From the NCBI GenBank assembly GCA_003024785.1, contig PUQB01000127.1, forward strand, positions 326,384-390,383: a DNA stretch of 64,000 bases. The letters are read 5' to 3'. The stretch comes from Selaginella tamariscina (lineage: Eukaryota; Streptophyta; Lycopodiopsida; Selaginellales; Selaginellaceae). Below are positions 33,742 to 45,389 of the stretch, piece after piece; position 1 is the stretch's first letter, and each line of letters opens with the position of its first letter. Under the pieces are notes generated by a model. The model ran no database searches. It had not been told where the DNA came from and saw only the letters and a program-made list of their open reading frames with translations. The translations under genes were made by a program, and so were the position numbers.

Positions 33742-36700
33742 GACAATATGTTTAATACTGGAGATAAAGTATGTCTTCTTCGGAACAACGAGATAGTTGG
33801 CACTGGAACTGTAGAAGTTCGAGATAATAATGCATCATGTCACAATATTGCCCAAGGATCTTGTGTGTACGTATGGGTGAACACCATTTACAAGCATGTT
33901 GAGGTTCTGGGAATGGAATTTGAGGAGGGTTCTCCTGTATTGTGGAATTTGGATGAAGTCAAGGCTGACACAGAATATGCAGAGTCACAAACAAATAGTA
34001 GCACGAGTTTACTAGATGATGGCTTGCCTGCTGTGATGGATGAGGTGATTCTCTTTCTTCGTGAGATTGAAGTCGGAAGAGGCATCATCACAGCTATAAA
34101 TCCAATGGAAGCAGTGTCAGAAGAGAAACTAGGGTCTGACTTCGTAGGTGTAGTTGTGATAGAGGTTTCACCTAATGGCAAATTGTATCCTGGATCCCTC
34201 GTGAGGTGGCGAACATCTGAATTAAGACGGCAAGATGGTTCAACATATTCTGGGTTGGATTTCAATAATAACAACCTGGAAGAACAACTCATATTTGAAG
34301 AGGTTCCTTGCATTGGTCCTATTGTAAGAAAAAGGCGATTCATGGGTTGTAGATCTTCCCCTGCAAGTTTCAGCAAGAGGGTAAAGATGGATCTTACATC
34401 TTCCGAAAGTGTTACGAGCATTTCCACGATTGACTGTTGCAAGAAGAAGTGTTGTCAGATGGCAGACCGGAATGAAATTACCCAATGTAGACATGTCTTT
34501 TGTATGCTCACCCAAAAGCAAAGGCATGAGTTTGTATATGTTGCACTAACTGGGTGTATTGATGGAATGGCCTCGGACACAGGTTATCAGAGTACATCCA
34601 TGGTATTTAATAAGGTGGCCATCTGCTTCAAAGCTTGGTACAGTATATACGGGATCCCAAAGACCACGTTCTACCGTCGGAGGGATGAGTGGCTAGATGG
34701 AGCGCGAACCTGTCATAGTTTTTACTATGACTCGACCCTTTACTTTGGGGTTTGACTGTTGTTACCTACTGGATTATGTGACGAACCCTAGATGTAGAAG
34801 AAACAGGCCCGCATAGTGCACTTGGGTATCTAGTGATGGTTCGGCCGGGTGTCGTTAGGTATTTGCAAGAAACTCTAGGCGAAGCTAGCACTTCCATTTA
34901 GAGAACCCTCCCCCATTTTGACGTTCCAGGTTAGGGTTTTTAGCTGATTATAGCTTGTCAAAATAAGGGTTAGGGACACCCCTAGGGTTGACCTAACCCA
35001 CGTCCTAAACCCCCCCCCCTAGGGGTTAGGTTTAGGATTAGGTTAGGACAACCATTTTCTCTAAGGGCTGGCATTTCCGTGCCAGCCCACTTACTCATTT
35101 AGGTAAACAGGGGGGGGGTCCGTCACATAAATAAGGTAGAGTATATGTAGTGAGGCTTCCTGGGTTCAAAAGAGAGCTCGTTAACCCTACCGGTGCAAGC
35201 TAAGCTTGTGTCGTCAAGGTGCAACCCTCTGTTGTGCCGCCCAAACTTCCACACGACAGGGGTACAACCCACCCTAGGGTTAGACTATCCTTATCGTTGG
35301 CAGGATCTTGCCTTTGAGACAAGGGCACGTCACTTCCAAGGAGTTAGCCAGATTCCTTGGTCCGAAAACCTGCTCGCAAGCTCAAAGGTATTGCCCGAGT
35401 TCACGTTCTGCAGAACTAGTGGTTGAGGCCTTGCTCCGGCCGCCTCAACCACGCCAAGCTAGGAACAACACCTATAACTCGGCCAATCCGTGCATCCTGA
35501 TTTACAAGGTGAGTCTCGTTCGTGGACTTGGTCAGTTAGGGTTTAAGTTCCTAAGGGTTGGGTTCCTAATACGGGTTACTTTACCAGATTTTGTGGGGTT
35601 TCCAGAGAGGGGATTCCAGGGTTGGCACCTGGCAAGCCGCCTTTGTGGCACCAGGTAAAAACTCTGACAAACCTCAATTCATGGGAACACTCGCTTGGTC
35701 AAAACCCGCTCTCACATCATGGCAGCCATAGAGATACTCAAGGCTTTTGTGGAAGCAAATGCAGACAGGATGCCTCACAAATGCCGAACCACAAATGCAG
35801 GGGTTAGGGAAAATCTCAAGGTTTTGCCTTCAATCTACACTCAATTGAAGCTGTGTGAACATGTGAACAAGTGCCTCAGTTTGATGGGGCTCCAAGCAAT
35901 CTGCACTGGTACCTTCAACAACATATGGAATACTCATTTTAAGGATGTGGAGATTGCAAAACACTCTAGCTTTCCAAGTGTGACACTTGTACATCATTGA
36001 AGGCTGCAGAGGCTTGTGCAAAAACCTTGGTGGAGATCACTGCCATTCAAAAGAAGATGGAGGCCCACATGATTGCACAACAAACTTGCCGGTCTCAGTA
36101 CTATGCACACCACATGCTTTCTGTGTCACGCCATCAGAGTACCTGTGCTTGATCCATGACAAGATGGATCATTCAAAGACCAGCATTCCAAAGCTCTTTG
36201 CAAACACCAAAGTGCCTTGGAAATGTCATGAAACTTCCGATTTCATTAACAGGTGTGCTAACACGTGGACACGGTTGTGAGTCATATGGACACTTTTCAC
36301 TTCCACATTGGTATAGCGACTCCAATTTCACTATTGGGTCGTTGGCCATGTGTTTCAGAAACCTTGAAGCCCACTCACAGACAAGTCCTATCAGTGATCT
36401 CAAAGTGAAGAAACAACACCTTCAACCTTTACATAATGCTCTCATGAACACGTCTGCACTTGAGGCTACTTGGGAATATGAGAGGCATTGTCAACAGCCT
36501 GCACAGAAAACAAATGGCCCTATTGAGAGTTTGCTTCAGTGGAGGGATCTAGCTCAAATAGTGTACATGTGTCCTCAACATCAAATAAGCTTCCTCGTCA
36601 TTTACTTTTACAGATGGATAATTGTGCAGGCGAGAACAAAATAGGTAAATCATTTTACTTAAGGGTTTCTCAAGCTCATACTTACTTTTATTTTCTAGAT

Positions 36701-37730
36701 ATGTGCTAGCATACTTGTCAATGCTTGTTGCCAAAGGTGTGTTTGAAACAATCACGCTCAGTTTCCTTATGTTGGTCACACTCATGAAGATATTGATGCG
36801 TTCTTCAGCAAGGTCTCCAACTCTACAAAAAGGACAAGTGCACTTACCTTACCGCATATGATGAATCTTTTTGAAAATTGCATCTCCAAAAAAGTTGTGC
36901 TTTGCTTGTGACTGAGGTGCCAGACTTCAAAAAATTTCTCAAGGAGTATATAAAAGAAGGGAGTGATTCTTTAGTTGGTCACCTTGTGCCGTTACAATTC
37001 TTTTTCTCCATACGAGATGGTATACCTATTATGCAGTACAAGTTACGGCCATCAGAGCAGGAGTGGTTACCGAAAGAGGGCTTAATGCTCTTCAAAAGTG
37101 GAGAGGATGGAAAGCCACTTCTTCCCAGAAGGACAACCAGACCCTATTCCATTGAGTGCCCAGCTCAAGGAACAAGAGGTTATTATTGATTGCATCGAAA
37201 AATATGTGGCATGGGTTCAAAAATCGATGCCAAAGAATTCTGATAAGGCAACTGGTTACTCAGAACTATATAAGCATGTGGTCGACTATTGGGAGACTGT
37301 TGTTCGAGAGTTGGAAGGGCCTATTGTCACAAGTACAGAATTGCAACACCCTTTCTGGCCTACAACAAGGTGGCGAGAGGAGATTGAAATGACATCACTG
37401 AGCATAGACGACATAGAAGCCAGTAGTGATGTGGAAGTGCAAACCCCACACTTTATTGGACAAAGGAACCAAAAACCTAAAGCATACTTTGATTGTTGCC
37501 AGGATCTTCAAAAACTAATGATGATTCTCATTACTCCAGATGCGTCATATAATCAGCCTATTTGGATGGGTCAAATTATCGACACACCTGAAGTAATCAC
37601 AAAAAATAGTATTGTTAAGGTTGCATGGTTCAAACCACAAAAAAGGCGACACGAGAAGGAGAGCGAAAGATATAATGGATGCCTAGAGAAAATATGGTTT
37701 CCCAATCAAAAAGCCCAGCATGTTTTATAA
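33742..37730 (+). pseudogene. E1 transposase-like gene (DUF7869-type), broken by a solo LTR and frameshifts
   Basis: Exon begins after acceptor tgtgcag at 33741; the first Met in frame is 33748 (MFNTGDKVCLLRNNEIVGTG). Segments: an N-terminal domain of unknown type; a Cys-rich zinc-type stretch DCCKKKCCQMADRNEITQCR..FC (about 34430-34505); ICFKAWYSIYGIPKTTFYRRRDEWLDGART, then the solo LTR. It resumes at 35670 with FVEANADRMPHKCRTTNAGVREN and LPSIYTQLKLCEHV, then KCDTCTSLKAAEA. Candidate catalytic residues: KMDHSKTSIPKL (about 36160-36190), LPRHLLLQMDNCAGENK (about 36592-36642), an intron with acceptor near 36698, YVLAYLSMLVAKGVF and GHTHEDIDAFFSKVS (about 36775-36820). The C-terminus ends near 37730. 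This order matches what I know of DUF7869 proteins, common in mobile DNA of fungi, protists and early plants. Two homopolymer deletions (35971, 36131) are absent from E2. Confidence 0.75.
34711..35669 (+). mobile_element. Solo LTR, family G (copy 2), inside the E1 transposase
   Basis: 959 bp, TGTCATAGTTTTTACTATGA...CTCTGACA, shorter than copy 1 (17255-18987) but similar along its length, including the G run near 35110. Flanked by gAACC / AACC; removing it with one AACC joins the transposase exon (GART to the following SWEHSLGQNP). Confidence 0.85.
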
Positions 37731-38303
37731 ATGTTAAATCCATTCGATATGGGTGGATGTCAAGAAGCGTTGATAAAGTCACGATTAACAAAACTGCAAG
37801 GGAATGTATGTTTTCTGAAGCTTAAAGCAATTACAAAATTATAAAATATCATATTTAATATTCATAATATTATAAACTCTTTAATAATAGTATCAAATTG
37901 TATACTTAACTATATAAATTTAAAAAATGATATGGAAGATTGACTATATTATTATAGGATTTTATATATATTATTATTACTACTACAAATTTTCAATTAA
38001 TAATGTTATATTTAAATATTAATATTTTAATAACAACATCAATATTTATATAATGTACCTCTTATGCTCTTCCTTAATTGTTATATTAGGCAATATATTA
38101 TATAATTTAATACCTTCTACTTTTATAATGTTATTAATTTTTTTTCAATGAATGCTATAATTTATTAAAGGGTAGAATACAAAATAGAATATTCTAAAGA
38201 ATATTCTATTTTCAAACATATATTCTAAAGAATATTCCTTTAATATTAGAAAATGCTAATTAAATAGCTAAAATTGCTAATTATTAGGAAATGGAACTAT
38301 AGC
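37731..38303. other. AT-rich right subterminal region of E1
   Basis: Noncoding; similar to 41820-42400 in E2. Holds several AAAGAATATTC / GAATATTC motifs, also found near the left end (22390-22410). Confidence 0.7.
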
Positions 38304-38330
38304 CATGCCCATTTTAGTTACAACTTGCAT
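38304..38330 (-). repeat. Right terminal inverted repeat of E1
   Basis: Reverse complement starts ATGCAAGTTGTAACTAAAAT. The same right end occurs at 42420 in E2 with about 270 bp of similar AT-rich subterminal DNA before it. Confidence 0.9.
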
Positions 38331-38334
38331 GTGT

Positions 38335-39484
38335 GGATTCTAAGATTAAGTGAAGCATCAAGTGAGTGAAGCTTGAGTACAATGGAGTGTGGTTTGGAGC
38401 AAAGCTTGAGTCTCTAAACAAGTATCTTTCTGCTATGTCTTTGAAGAATTATCTCCATAATAAAGAAGATCAAGTCTATCTGATGTATATACGAGAGTTA
38501 GATTTTTCTAATGTCACATTGGGTGAAGCTATTGTGTGAGTTGTCCTTGAGGAGTTTGCTAATGTCTTCCTTCCTGAACTATTTCATGGATTCCCCCTTG
38601 CAAGAGGTGTGGAGCATGAGATTGTGTTGGAATTAAGTATGAAAGCCATTTATCATAACCCGTTCCAACTGAGCCATGCTGAGGAGTAAAAGGTTAAGAG
38701 ACAAGTGATGAAGCTATTAGAATATGACTTTATACAACCAAACAAGTCTCCATTTGGTGCACTAGTATTGCTCGTTAGGAAGAAAGATGGCACCATGAGA
38801 ATGTGCATAGACTATAGAGCTCTTAACAAGCAAACAGTGAGAGACATGATGCCCATGCCACATGTGGATACTATCATGGATCATCTCGGTGGAGCCAGAG
38901 TATTCACCAAGATAGATTTGTGTAGCAGGTATCATCAAATTGTTGTGAGGAGGCAAATATCCACAAAATTGGTTTCAACACTAGCTTTGGAGTTACTGTT
39001 TTGCCATTTGGCTTAACAAATGCCCCAGCCACATTCACTCGGTTGATGATTGAGGTGTTTGGCAACTACTTACATGACTTGTGGAGATCTTCCTTGATGA
39101 TATTCTTATTTACAGTAAGAATATAAAGAAACATGTGGAACATTTGCAAAAAGACCTTCAGTTGCTGCAGGAGAACAAGCTTTATGCAAAGAAAAGCAAA
39201 TGTGCATTTGCTCAGTGTGAAGTGGAGTATTTGAGTCACATTGTGATGCCAAGTGAAGTTAAAACTGATCCACAGAAGGTGGCAATGGTGGAATAATGGC
39301 CAATCCTTAGCAATGTACAAGAGTTACATAGTTTTCTTGGCATGACTAGCTATTACCGTTAGTTTGTTAAAGACTATGCCAAGAAAGCTTCTTTTGTTAA
39401 CTAGGTTGCGGTGGAAAGACATTCCTTTGCATGGAGTGATTTAGAGGAGAGCAGTTTCCAAGCTTTGAAATAAGCCTTGGTATG
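38335..39484 (+). pseudogene. Element B reverse transcriptase region
   Basis: Resumes the gypsy frame after E1 (DSKIK). RT motifs: SPFGALVLLVRKKDGTMRMC, IDYRALNKQTV, GGARVFTKIDLCSRYHQI, EIFLDDILIYSKN (catalytic FLDD in place of YxDD), then CEVEYLSHIV and a FLGMTSYYR connection. Stops and frame changes are present. It ends at the insertion point of element D (GTATG at 39480-39484, the reverse of CATAC at 50794-50798). Confidence 0.85.
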
Positions 39485-40066
39485 TGTCAAGCCACGATCC
39501 AGGAACTAGGAAGAGAGCAGGATCCCAAGAACAAGAAGGCTTGACTCGGGAACATGACGGAGAGTAGGACAGGAACTCAGAAACTTAGGAGCAAGACAGG
39601 AACATGATAAGATCCGGGAGCAAGACAGGAAGGCACAAGACATGATCCAGTAACAAAACAGAAATAGAATAGGGTCCGGGAACAAGACAGGAGCAGGACA
39701 GGATCCAGGAGCAGGATAGGAAAAAGGAGCGAGACAAGAGCAGGATAGGAAACAAGACGAGATTGATCGTAGTAAGACTGGTGTTGATAGTAATTGATTG
39801 TACAACAATTAGGTCGGAGCTTTTATGCTCACAACTCCAAGAGCTAATCTAGGCATGAGTGCTAAAAGTGGTTGCATGCATGCAAAGTGACTGCATGCAT
39901 GCAGAGGCTAAGATGAGTTCACATGTCCCTTATCCTCTAGGCATATCATGTGGCATATCCTGTAGGAATATCCTGCAACCATATCCTGTATCCGGAATCC
40001 CTGTAGGAATATCCTGCAACCCATATCCTGTATCCGGAATCCTGTATCCTGTATCGGGTCGTGACA
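39485..40066 (-). repeat. 3' LTR of element D
   Basis: 582 bp, TGTCACGACC...TTGACA in element orientation, preceded by the purine tract AGGGAGGAGGTGC. It contains many repeats of an ACAGGAT/ATCCTGT word. Partner at 50799-51399. Confidence 0.9.
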
Positions 40067-40077
40067 GCACCTCCTCC

Positions 40078-40650
40078 CTAAAGACGAGTTCCACGAGTCT
40101 TGGGACTTGGTTTAGCAGGATAATGCCGATGGAAGGCAGCAACTTTGGAAGAAGCATGAAGTAAGTTAGATGTAGATTCCCAAGTGCGATCAGTAGGCAA
40201 ATAACCTTTCCAATCTACTAAGTATTGGAGTTGGTGGCGATGAAGACGAGAATCAAGGATGGTTGCAACTTTGTACTCAGGTTCAGTGTCAATGACCACA
40301 AGAGGGGGAGGAGAAGAAGCACGACCGGGAAGAGAAGAAGGATGATACAGCTCCAATAAGGAGGTGTGAAACACAGGATGAAGTTTCACCGTAGATGGTA
40401 ACTCAAGTCGGAAAGTTACAGGATTGACCTCCGCCACAATCCTGTAAGGGCCCAATCGTTGAAAATCCAACTTAGAAGAAGGCCTGTTGGTGCGAATATG
40501 TCGATGAAGAAGCCACACGAGATCACCAATCTTGTATGCAGGTGCCGGCTGATGGTGAGCATCAGCATGATGCTTGTATCATTCATGTGCCTGCTGAAGA
40601 TGGACCTGGAGATCATCTGTACCTGACGAAGATGCTGGAGACGATCCTAT
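40078..40650 (-). pseudogene. Element D integrase C-terminus and chromodomain
   Basis: HIRTNRPSSKLDFQRLGPYRIV is the integrase GPY/F-type end. It is followed by HPVFHTSLLELYHP and a chromodomain, YKVATILDSRLHRHQLQYLVDWKGYLPTDRTWESTSNL, which places D in the chromovirus clade. The left part is open for 146 codons; the integrase side is cut at the inversion breakpoint near 40650. Confidence 0.9.
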
Positions 40651-42420
40651 ACTAGTAGAAAAGAGATGGCCCTCTTGAGAGTTCTGGTTCAGTGGAGGGA
40701 TCTAGCTCAAATAGTGTACATGTGTCCTCAACATCAAATAAGCTTCCTCGTCATTTGCTTTTACAAATGAATAATTGTGCAAGCGAGAACAAAAATAGGT
40801 AAATCATTTTAATTAAGGGTTTCTCAAGCTCATACTTACTTTTATTTTCTAGATATGTGCTAGCATACTTGTCAATGCTTGTTGCCAAAGGTGTGTTTAA
40901 GACAATCACGCTCAGTTTCCTTATGTTGGTCACACTCATGAAGATATTAATGCGTTCTTCAGCAAGGTCTCCAACTCTATAAAAAGGACAAGTGCACTTA
41001 CCTTACTACATATGATGAATCTTTTTGAAAATTGCATCTTTAAAAAAAGTTGTGCTTTGCTTGTGACTGAGGTGCCAGACTTTAAAAGTTTCTCAAAGAG
41101 TATATCAAAGAGGGGAGCGATTCTTTAGTTAGTCACCTTGTGCTGCTACAATTCTTTTTTCCATAAGAAACGGTATACCTATTATGCAGTACAAGTTACG
41201 GCCATCAGAGCAAGAGTGGTTATTGAAAAAGGACTTAATGCTCTTCAAAAGTGAAGAGGATGGAAAGCCACTTCTCCCAGAAGGACAACCAAACCCTATT
41301 CCATTGAGTGCCCAGTTCAAAGAACAAGAGGTTATTATTATTGATGGCATCAAAAAATATGTGGCATGGGTTCAAAAATCGATGGCAAAGAATTCTGATA
41401 AGGCAATTGGTTACTCAGAATTATATAAGCATGTGGTCGACTATTGGGAAACTATGGTTCAAGAGTTAGAAGGGCCTATTGTCACAAGTACATAATTATA
41501 ACACCCTTTTTGGCCTATAACAAGGTGGTGAAAGGAGATTGAAATGACATCACTGAGCATAGATGACATAGAAGCCAATAGTGATGTGGAAGTGCAAACC
41601 CCACACTTTGTTGGACAAAGGAACCAAAAACCTAAAGCATACTTTGATTACTGTAAATTATCGACACACCTGAAGTAATAACAAAAAATAGTATGGTTAA
41701 GGTTGCATGGTTCAAACCACAAAAAATGTGACATGAGAAGGAGAGCGAAAGATATAATGAATGCCTAAAGAAAACATGGTCTCCAATCAAAAAGACCCAG
41801 CATGTTTTATAAATGTTAAATCCATTTGATATAGGTGGATGTCAAGAAGCATTGATAAAGTCACGATTAATAAAACTGCAAAAGAATGTATGTTTTCTGA
41901 AGCTTAAAGCAATTACAAAATTATAAAATATCGTATTTAATATTCATAATTATAATAAGCTCTTTAATAATAGTACCAAATTGTTTACTTAACTACATAA
42001 ATTTATAAAAAGATATGGAAGATTGACTATATTATTATAGGATTGTTTTATATTATTATATATTATTACTAGTACAAATTTTTAATTAATGTTATATTAA
42101 ATATTAATATTTTAATAACAACATCAATATTTATATAATGTACCTCTTATGCTCTTCCTTAATTTTTATATTAGGCCCATACAATCTTAAATATAATATA
42201 TTATATAATTTAATACTTTCTACTTTTATAATGTTATTAATTTTTATTCAATAAATGCTATAATTTATAAAGGGTCAATTACAAAATATAATATTCTATC
42301 TTCAAACATATATTTTAAAAAATATTCCTTTAATATTAGAAAATGCTAATTAAATAACTAAAATTGTTAATTATTAAGAAATGGGACTATAGACATTCCC
42401 ATTTTAGTTACAACTTGCAT
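40651..42420 (+). mobile_element. E2 transposon, right-end portion
   Basis: Matches E1 from about 36505 to 38330: transposase exons with the LPRHL..MNNCA-type site, intron, YVLAYLSMLVAKGVF, C-terminal exon (41184-41495: MQYKLRPSEQEWLLKKDL), AT-rich tail and right TIR ending ACTTGCAT at 42420. It is more decayed than E1, with a ~60-bp gap after AYFDYC. Its other part continues at 55837 on the minus strand, exactly where the homology stops here. Confidence 0.85.
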
Positions 42421-43021
42421 TATGGACCGTATATTATTACGGATATACGAGCTAACAATACAATCACTCTTATGGATACAACGTGAGTCCTACTTACAAC
42501 AAATACAAATTGCATATGAAAATATACCTCCAACAAGCCAGAGGACGATCTTGACAACGACTCGAAATATAAATTGCACAACAAGCCGGAATACGAATTG
42601 CACAACGAACATGAATTGAACAACGACCTGGAACATGATCTCAACAATAAGTTGGAATAGAACATGGAAAAACATGTGCCGATATGGCAGGTAGACGTAA
42701 GCAAAATCTTTTGAAAACATCGACAGGATAATTCACATGAGGGAGAACTGAAGTCCAAGATATGGGGAAATTCAAGAAATACAATATCCAATGATGAGAT
42801 ATTCTCTGTTAAATCTACCAAAAACCAAAGTGTTCACACACCAAGCAAATTAGATATCGACACGTGGACTACCCAGAAAACACTCATAAATATACCAAGC
42901 ATAAAACGGCAACATCACCCAATTGAATACACACACTAAGGTTTCCCAGTTCTTCTTTGATCTCTTCTTCCTTACAATCTTCAGGTCCTTCTCATTTCCT
43001 TCTTTCATACACCATTCACTA

Positions 43022-44767
43022 ATGGAATTGATGGAGGAATTCACTGACACAACAAGCACTTCCACTACAACACTAAATTCAGCATCCCAGTCCAAACCGA
43101 CAGTGCCACTCTCACCAGTCTCAGTACCACTCTCACTAGTCTTGTACCATGTTGCTTGTCCAGCACCAACACTCATTTCTGAGATACGAGAATGGATACA
43201 ATGAATGCAGTTGGAAAAGTACTTCAACATATTCGTTCACAAACGATTGGACCAACATGGTGAGCGTTTATTCGATCAAGTGATTAAGGCTTATGCACCA
43301 CAACTCAAGGCCTTACAACTACACGGCGGGGCATTTGCTTTCACAAATAAGCTCATTAGGGATGTCTTTAAGATCCACAGGCTTCTTTCAATCCAATTCC
43401 GCAAGTCCACACATACACTCAAGCCTACACCAACAACTACAATAGATTTCTCTAAAAACAGAGGACTACCAACGCAGCACCAATGTCTATCCTACGGGAG
43501 CCCCGTAAGAGCCGCATCAAGGCAATCACCACTACATTTGCTTTTTGAAAAACTCCGGCAGGATTCAATAAAGAAATCGTGTATGTCTATCATATAACTG
43601 AATAGGGACACAAACTAGATTAGGGGAGCTAGTCATAGTGGGATTACAACGTGAGCTGCAAACTCTACACAATCTCAAAATCAAGGATAAGGAGACAACC
43701 GTATTTCTAGTGCTTCATCACATTCTAACAGCACTCCATATTATGCACGCAGATTTAGCACCGATAGGTACACCGGTAATGACGACAAGGATGGAGTTTT
43801 GGTTAGGTCTCACTTCACAGTACCCAAACAACATTTTCAACACTCGTAATTTGGATGCACCATTACCAACCAAGCCGAAGAAATGACCATGATCACAAGC
43901 AAAGAAACCAGAAGAACCACAAACATAGGGACCAATGTCCTACCAATTTGTGGAAGACAAGGAAGAAGATGATCAAATCTTACAAAGGAGACCGTTACCA
44001 TGAGGAGACCTTCGGAGAATGCGTAATAAGCCCACGGCATCAACCTCCACAACACGCATGGAGTGTGGAGACTCAACACCATTAGACAACATCCATACGA
44101 AAGACACCGTAATACCATCACCTCCATCAACTCAACCTCCCTCTACCACATGTATTCCTCACATCATAACACAGCAGGTACAAACTACGATAGAGCATGT
44201 ACGGAATCCAGCTGTTCAGCAGACACATCAAGAACCACATTCACCCTCACCCACACCTAGACAACAAGCCAAGAATGACATTCATGATAAAGGGAAGGAG
44301 CAAGAACCCTACTCCCAACCACAACAAATGGGGCATCATGCATCAGATCGACAAGAGTGAGACACACTTAGAGGTTCAAAGTGCATGTGCGATCAAACCG
44401 CTTCACCCAGATTACCACCGCAAGACCCAACAAATGATCCTACTTTCGAAGGTCAACTATCACATCATGACCGCTGTAACATCATCGACAAGCAACTCCA
44501 AGAACAGTCGAACATCGCATGTTGTATGTACGAACAACACAAGGTACTCATGGACATCGTACACACACAAGCTGAACAAGTATGTAACATCCATGATAAG
44601 CTGAGTGATTTCAACCCAACAACCGCCACAACCACGGACGACACAGAAGAAGTACACAAACTACAGGAGGAGAATCAAGCTCAAGAACGTGGTTGCATCT
44701 TTCTGCGGAACAATGGGGACATCATAAGGTTGCATTGGGGCGATGCACCACTTCTAGTTTGGGGGGA
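43022..44767 (+). pseudogene. Gag-like remnant of element F
   Basis: Frames in sequence: MELMEEFTDTTSTSTTTLN (43022), LEKYFNIFVHKRLDQHGERLFDQVIKAY (43205-43597), a Pro/Gln/His-rich stretch (44019-44360), and a possible coiled coil CNIIDKQLQEQSNIACCMYE...VHKLQEENQAQE (44385-44700). Frame changes and stops are frequent. No zinc knuckle recognised. The gag call is inferred from position before the LTR. Confidence 0.45.
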
Positions 44768-45389
44768 TGTTAGGATCATAGTTAGGCATGTAAAAGGATC
44801 ATATTTGTGTTTATTTCATGGGCAAATATAATGAGAAAAACACCAAAAAAAGTATACATTGTGGAAAAATGAGAGTTGGATAGAAATATCAGAGTACGAG
44901 ACACTATTGTAATACGAGTGAGTCACTACCGCAATACGATGTTTGAAGCAGAGTACGACATACTTGGATAAGGATAAGAAGGTACAGTAACTGAATGGAT
45001 AAGGCTAAGAGGTAGTTACTATAGTTGCTAATACGGGACCAAGAGTACGAGTATAAATAGACCAGATTAGGACTAGAACAAGATCCCGAGTATATTGTAA
45101 TTTTGTGCTATGTGCTATGTGCAGACATAATATAAGTTTCCTTTCACTCTCAATACGTCTATCTCTTGCGCATCTTTCTGCTTTAATGTATACTATTCTT
45201 TCTCAGTACTATAACAAGATTTGCAGTATTGTTACCTATTACACCTTGCCATCCTTACCCTTTCCCAACTTTCTAAAATTTGATTTGTATTCTAATTCTA
45301 TTCCTTCTTATTCTGATAAATCCTTAATACGGGTTTGTCGGTGGCGACCACTACTACGTGTTAGTCTATAGGAATTTCTTTGTTTAACA
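44768..45389 (+). repeat. 3' LTR of element F
   Basis: 622 bp, TGTTAGGATC...TTTAACA, with a TATA-like 'gagtataaatagacc' near 45048. Followed by tatac, then by the GH3 duplication. The 5' partner is not in the window. Confidence 0.75.

Larger units (their letters stand above)
22225..38330 (+). mobile_element. E1: 16.1-kb DNA transposon with transposase, ParB-like/methyltransferase-like and HAD phosphatase genes
   Basis: Ends: left ATGCACGTTTGTAACTAAAG (22225), right the mirror of ATGCAAGTTGTAACTAAAAT (ends 38330). Flanks are GTGT on both sides (22221-22224, 38331-38334). Joining the flanks with one GTGT restores the gypsy protease frame (SWLERVDSKIK), so these are true insertion boundaries. 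Leftward genes: ParB-like/methyltransferase-like (27019-23916) and HAD phosphatase (23686-22492). Rightward gene: DUF7869-like transposase (33742-37730). Two palindrome arrays, microsatellites and a 326-bp tandem repeat lie between. A solo LTR (34711-35669) was inserted later. Related copies: E2 (40651-42420 plus 55838-58555), E3 (58742-62539), foldback 9416-10132. Confidence 0.85.
20557..39484 (+). mobile_element. Ty3/gypsy element B, 5' portion (interrupted by E1, truncated by the D insertion)
   Basis: 5' LTR, gag, protease start, then the E1 transposon (22225-38330), then protease end and reverse transcriptase up to 39484. The missing RNase H, integrase and 3' LTR are found in reverse orientation at 48807-50798. 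Flanking TCATA (20552-20556) matches the reverse complement of 48802-48806 exactly, showing that both portions are one insertion later split by an inversion. Confidence 0.9.
39485..40650 (-). mobile_element. Ty3/gypsy element D, 3' portion
   Basis: 3' LTR plus the end of integrase with a chromodomain, minus orientation. Its 5' portion is at 50799-55837 on the other strand. Both outer LTR edges carry the same 5-bp duplication CATAC in opposite orientation. Confidence 0.9.
42421..45389 (+). mobile_element. Element F: LTR element with gag-like ORFs only (5' end lost)
   Basis: A single 3' LTR (44768-45389) preceded by a GGGGGGA purine tract and about 2.3 kb of broken gag-like coding DNA. No protease, RT or integrase residues are visible in any frame between 42421 and 44767. 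The left end is cut by the right TIR of E2 at 42420. It lies in the downstream flank of GH3 copy 2. Confidence 0.65.

Noticed and set aside
34711-35669. C-terminal part of the transposase (HSFYYDSTLYFGV) and following plus-strand ORFs
   Set aside because: This is read-through into the family-G solo LTR; the real protein resumes after 35669.
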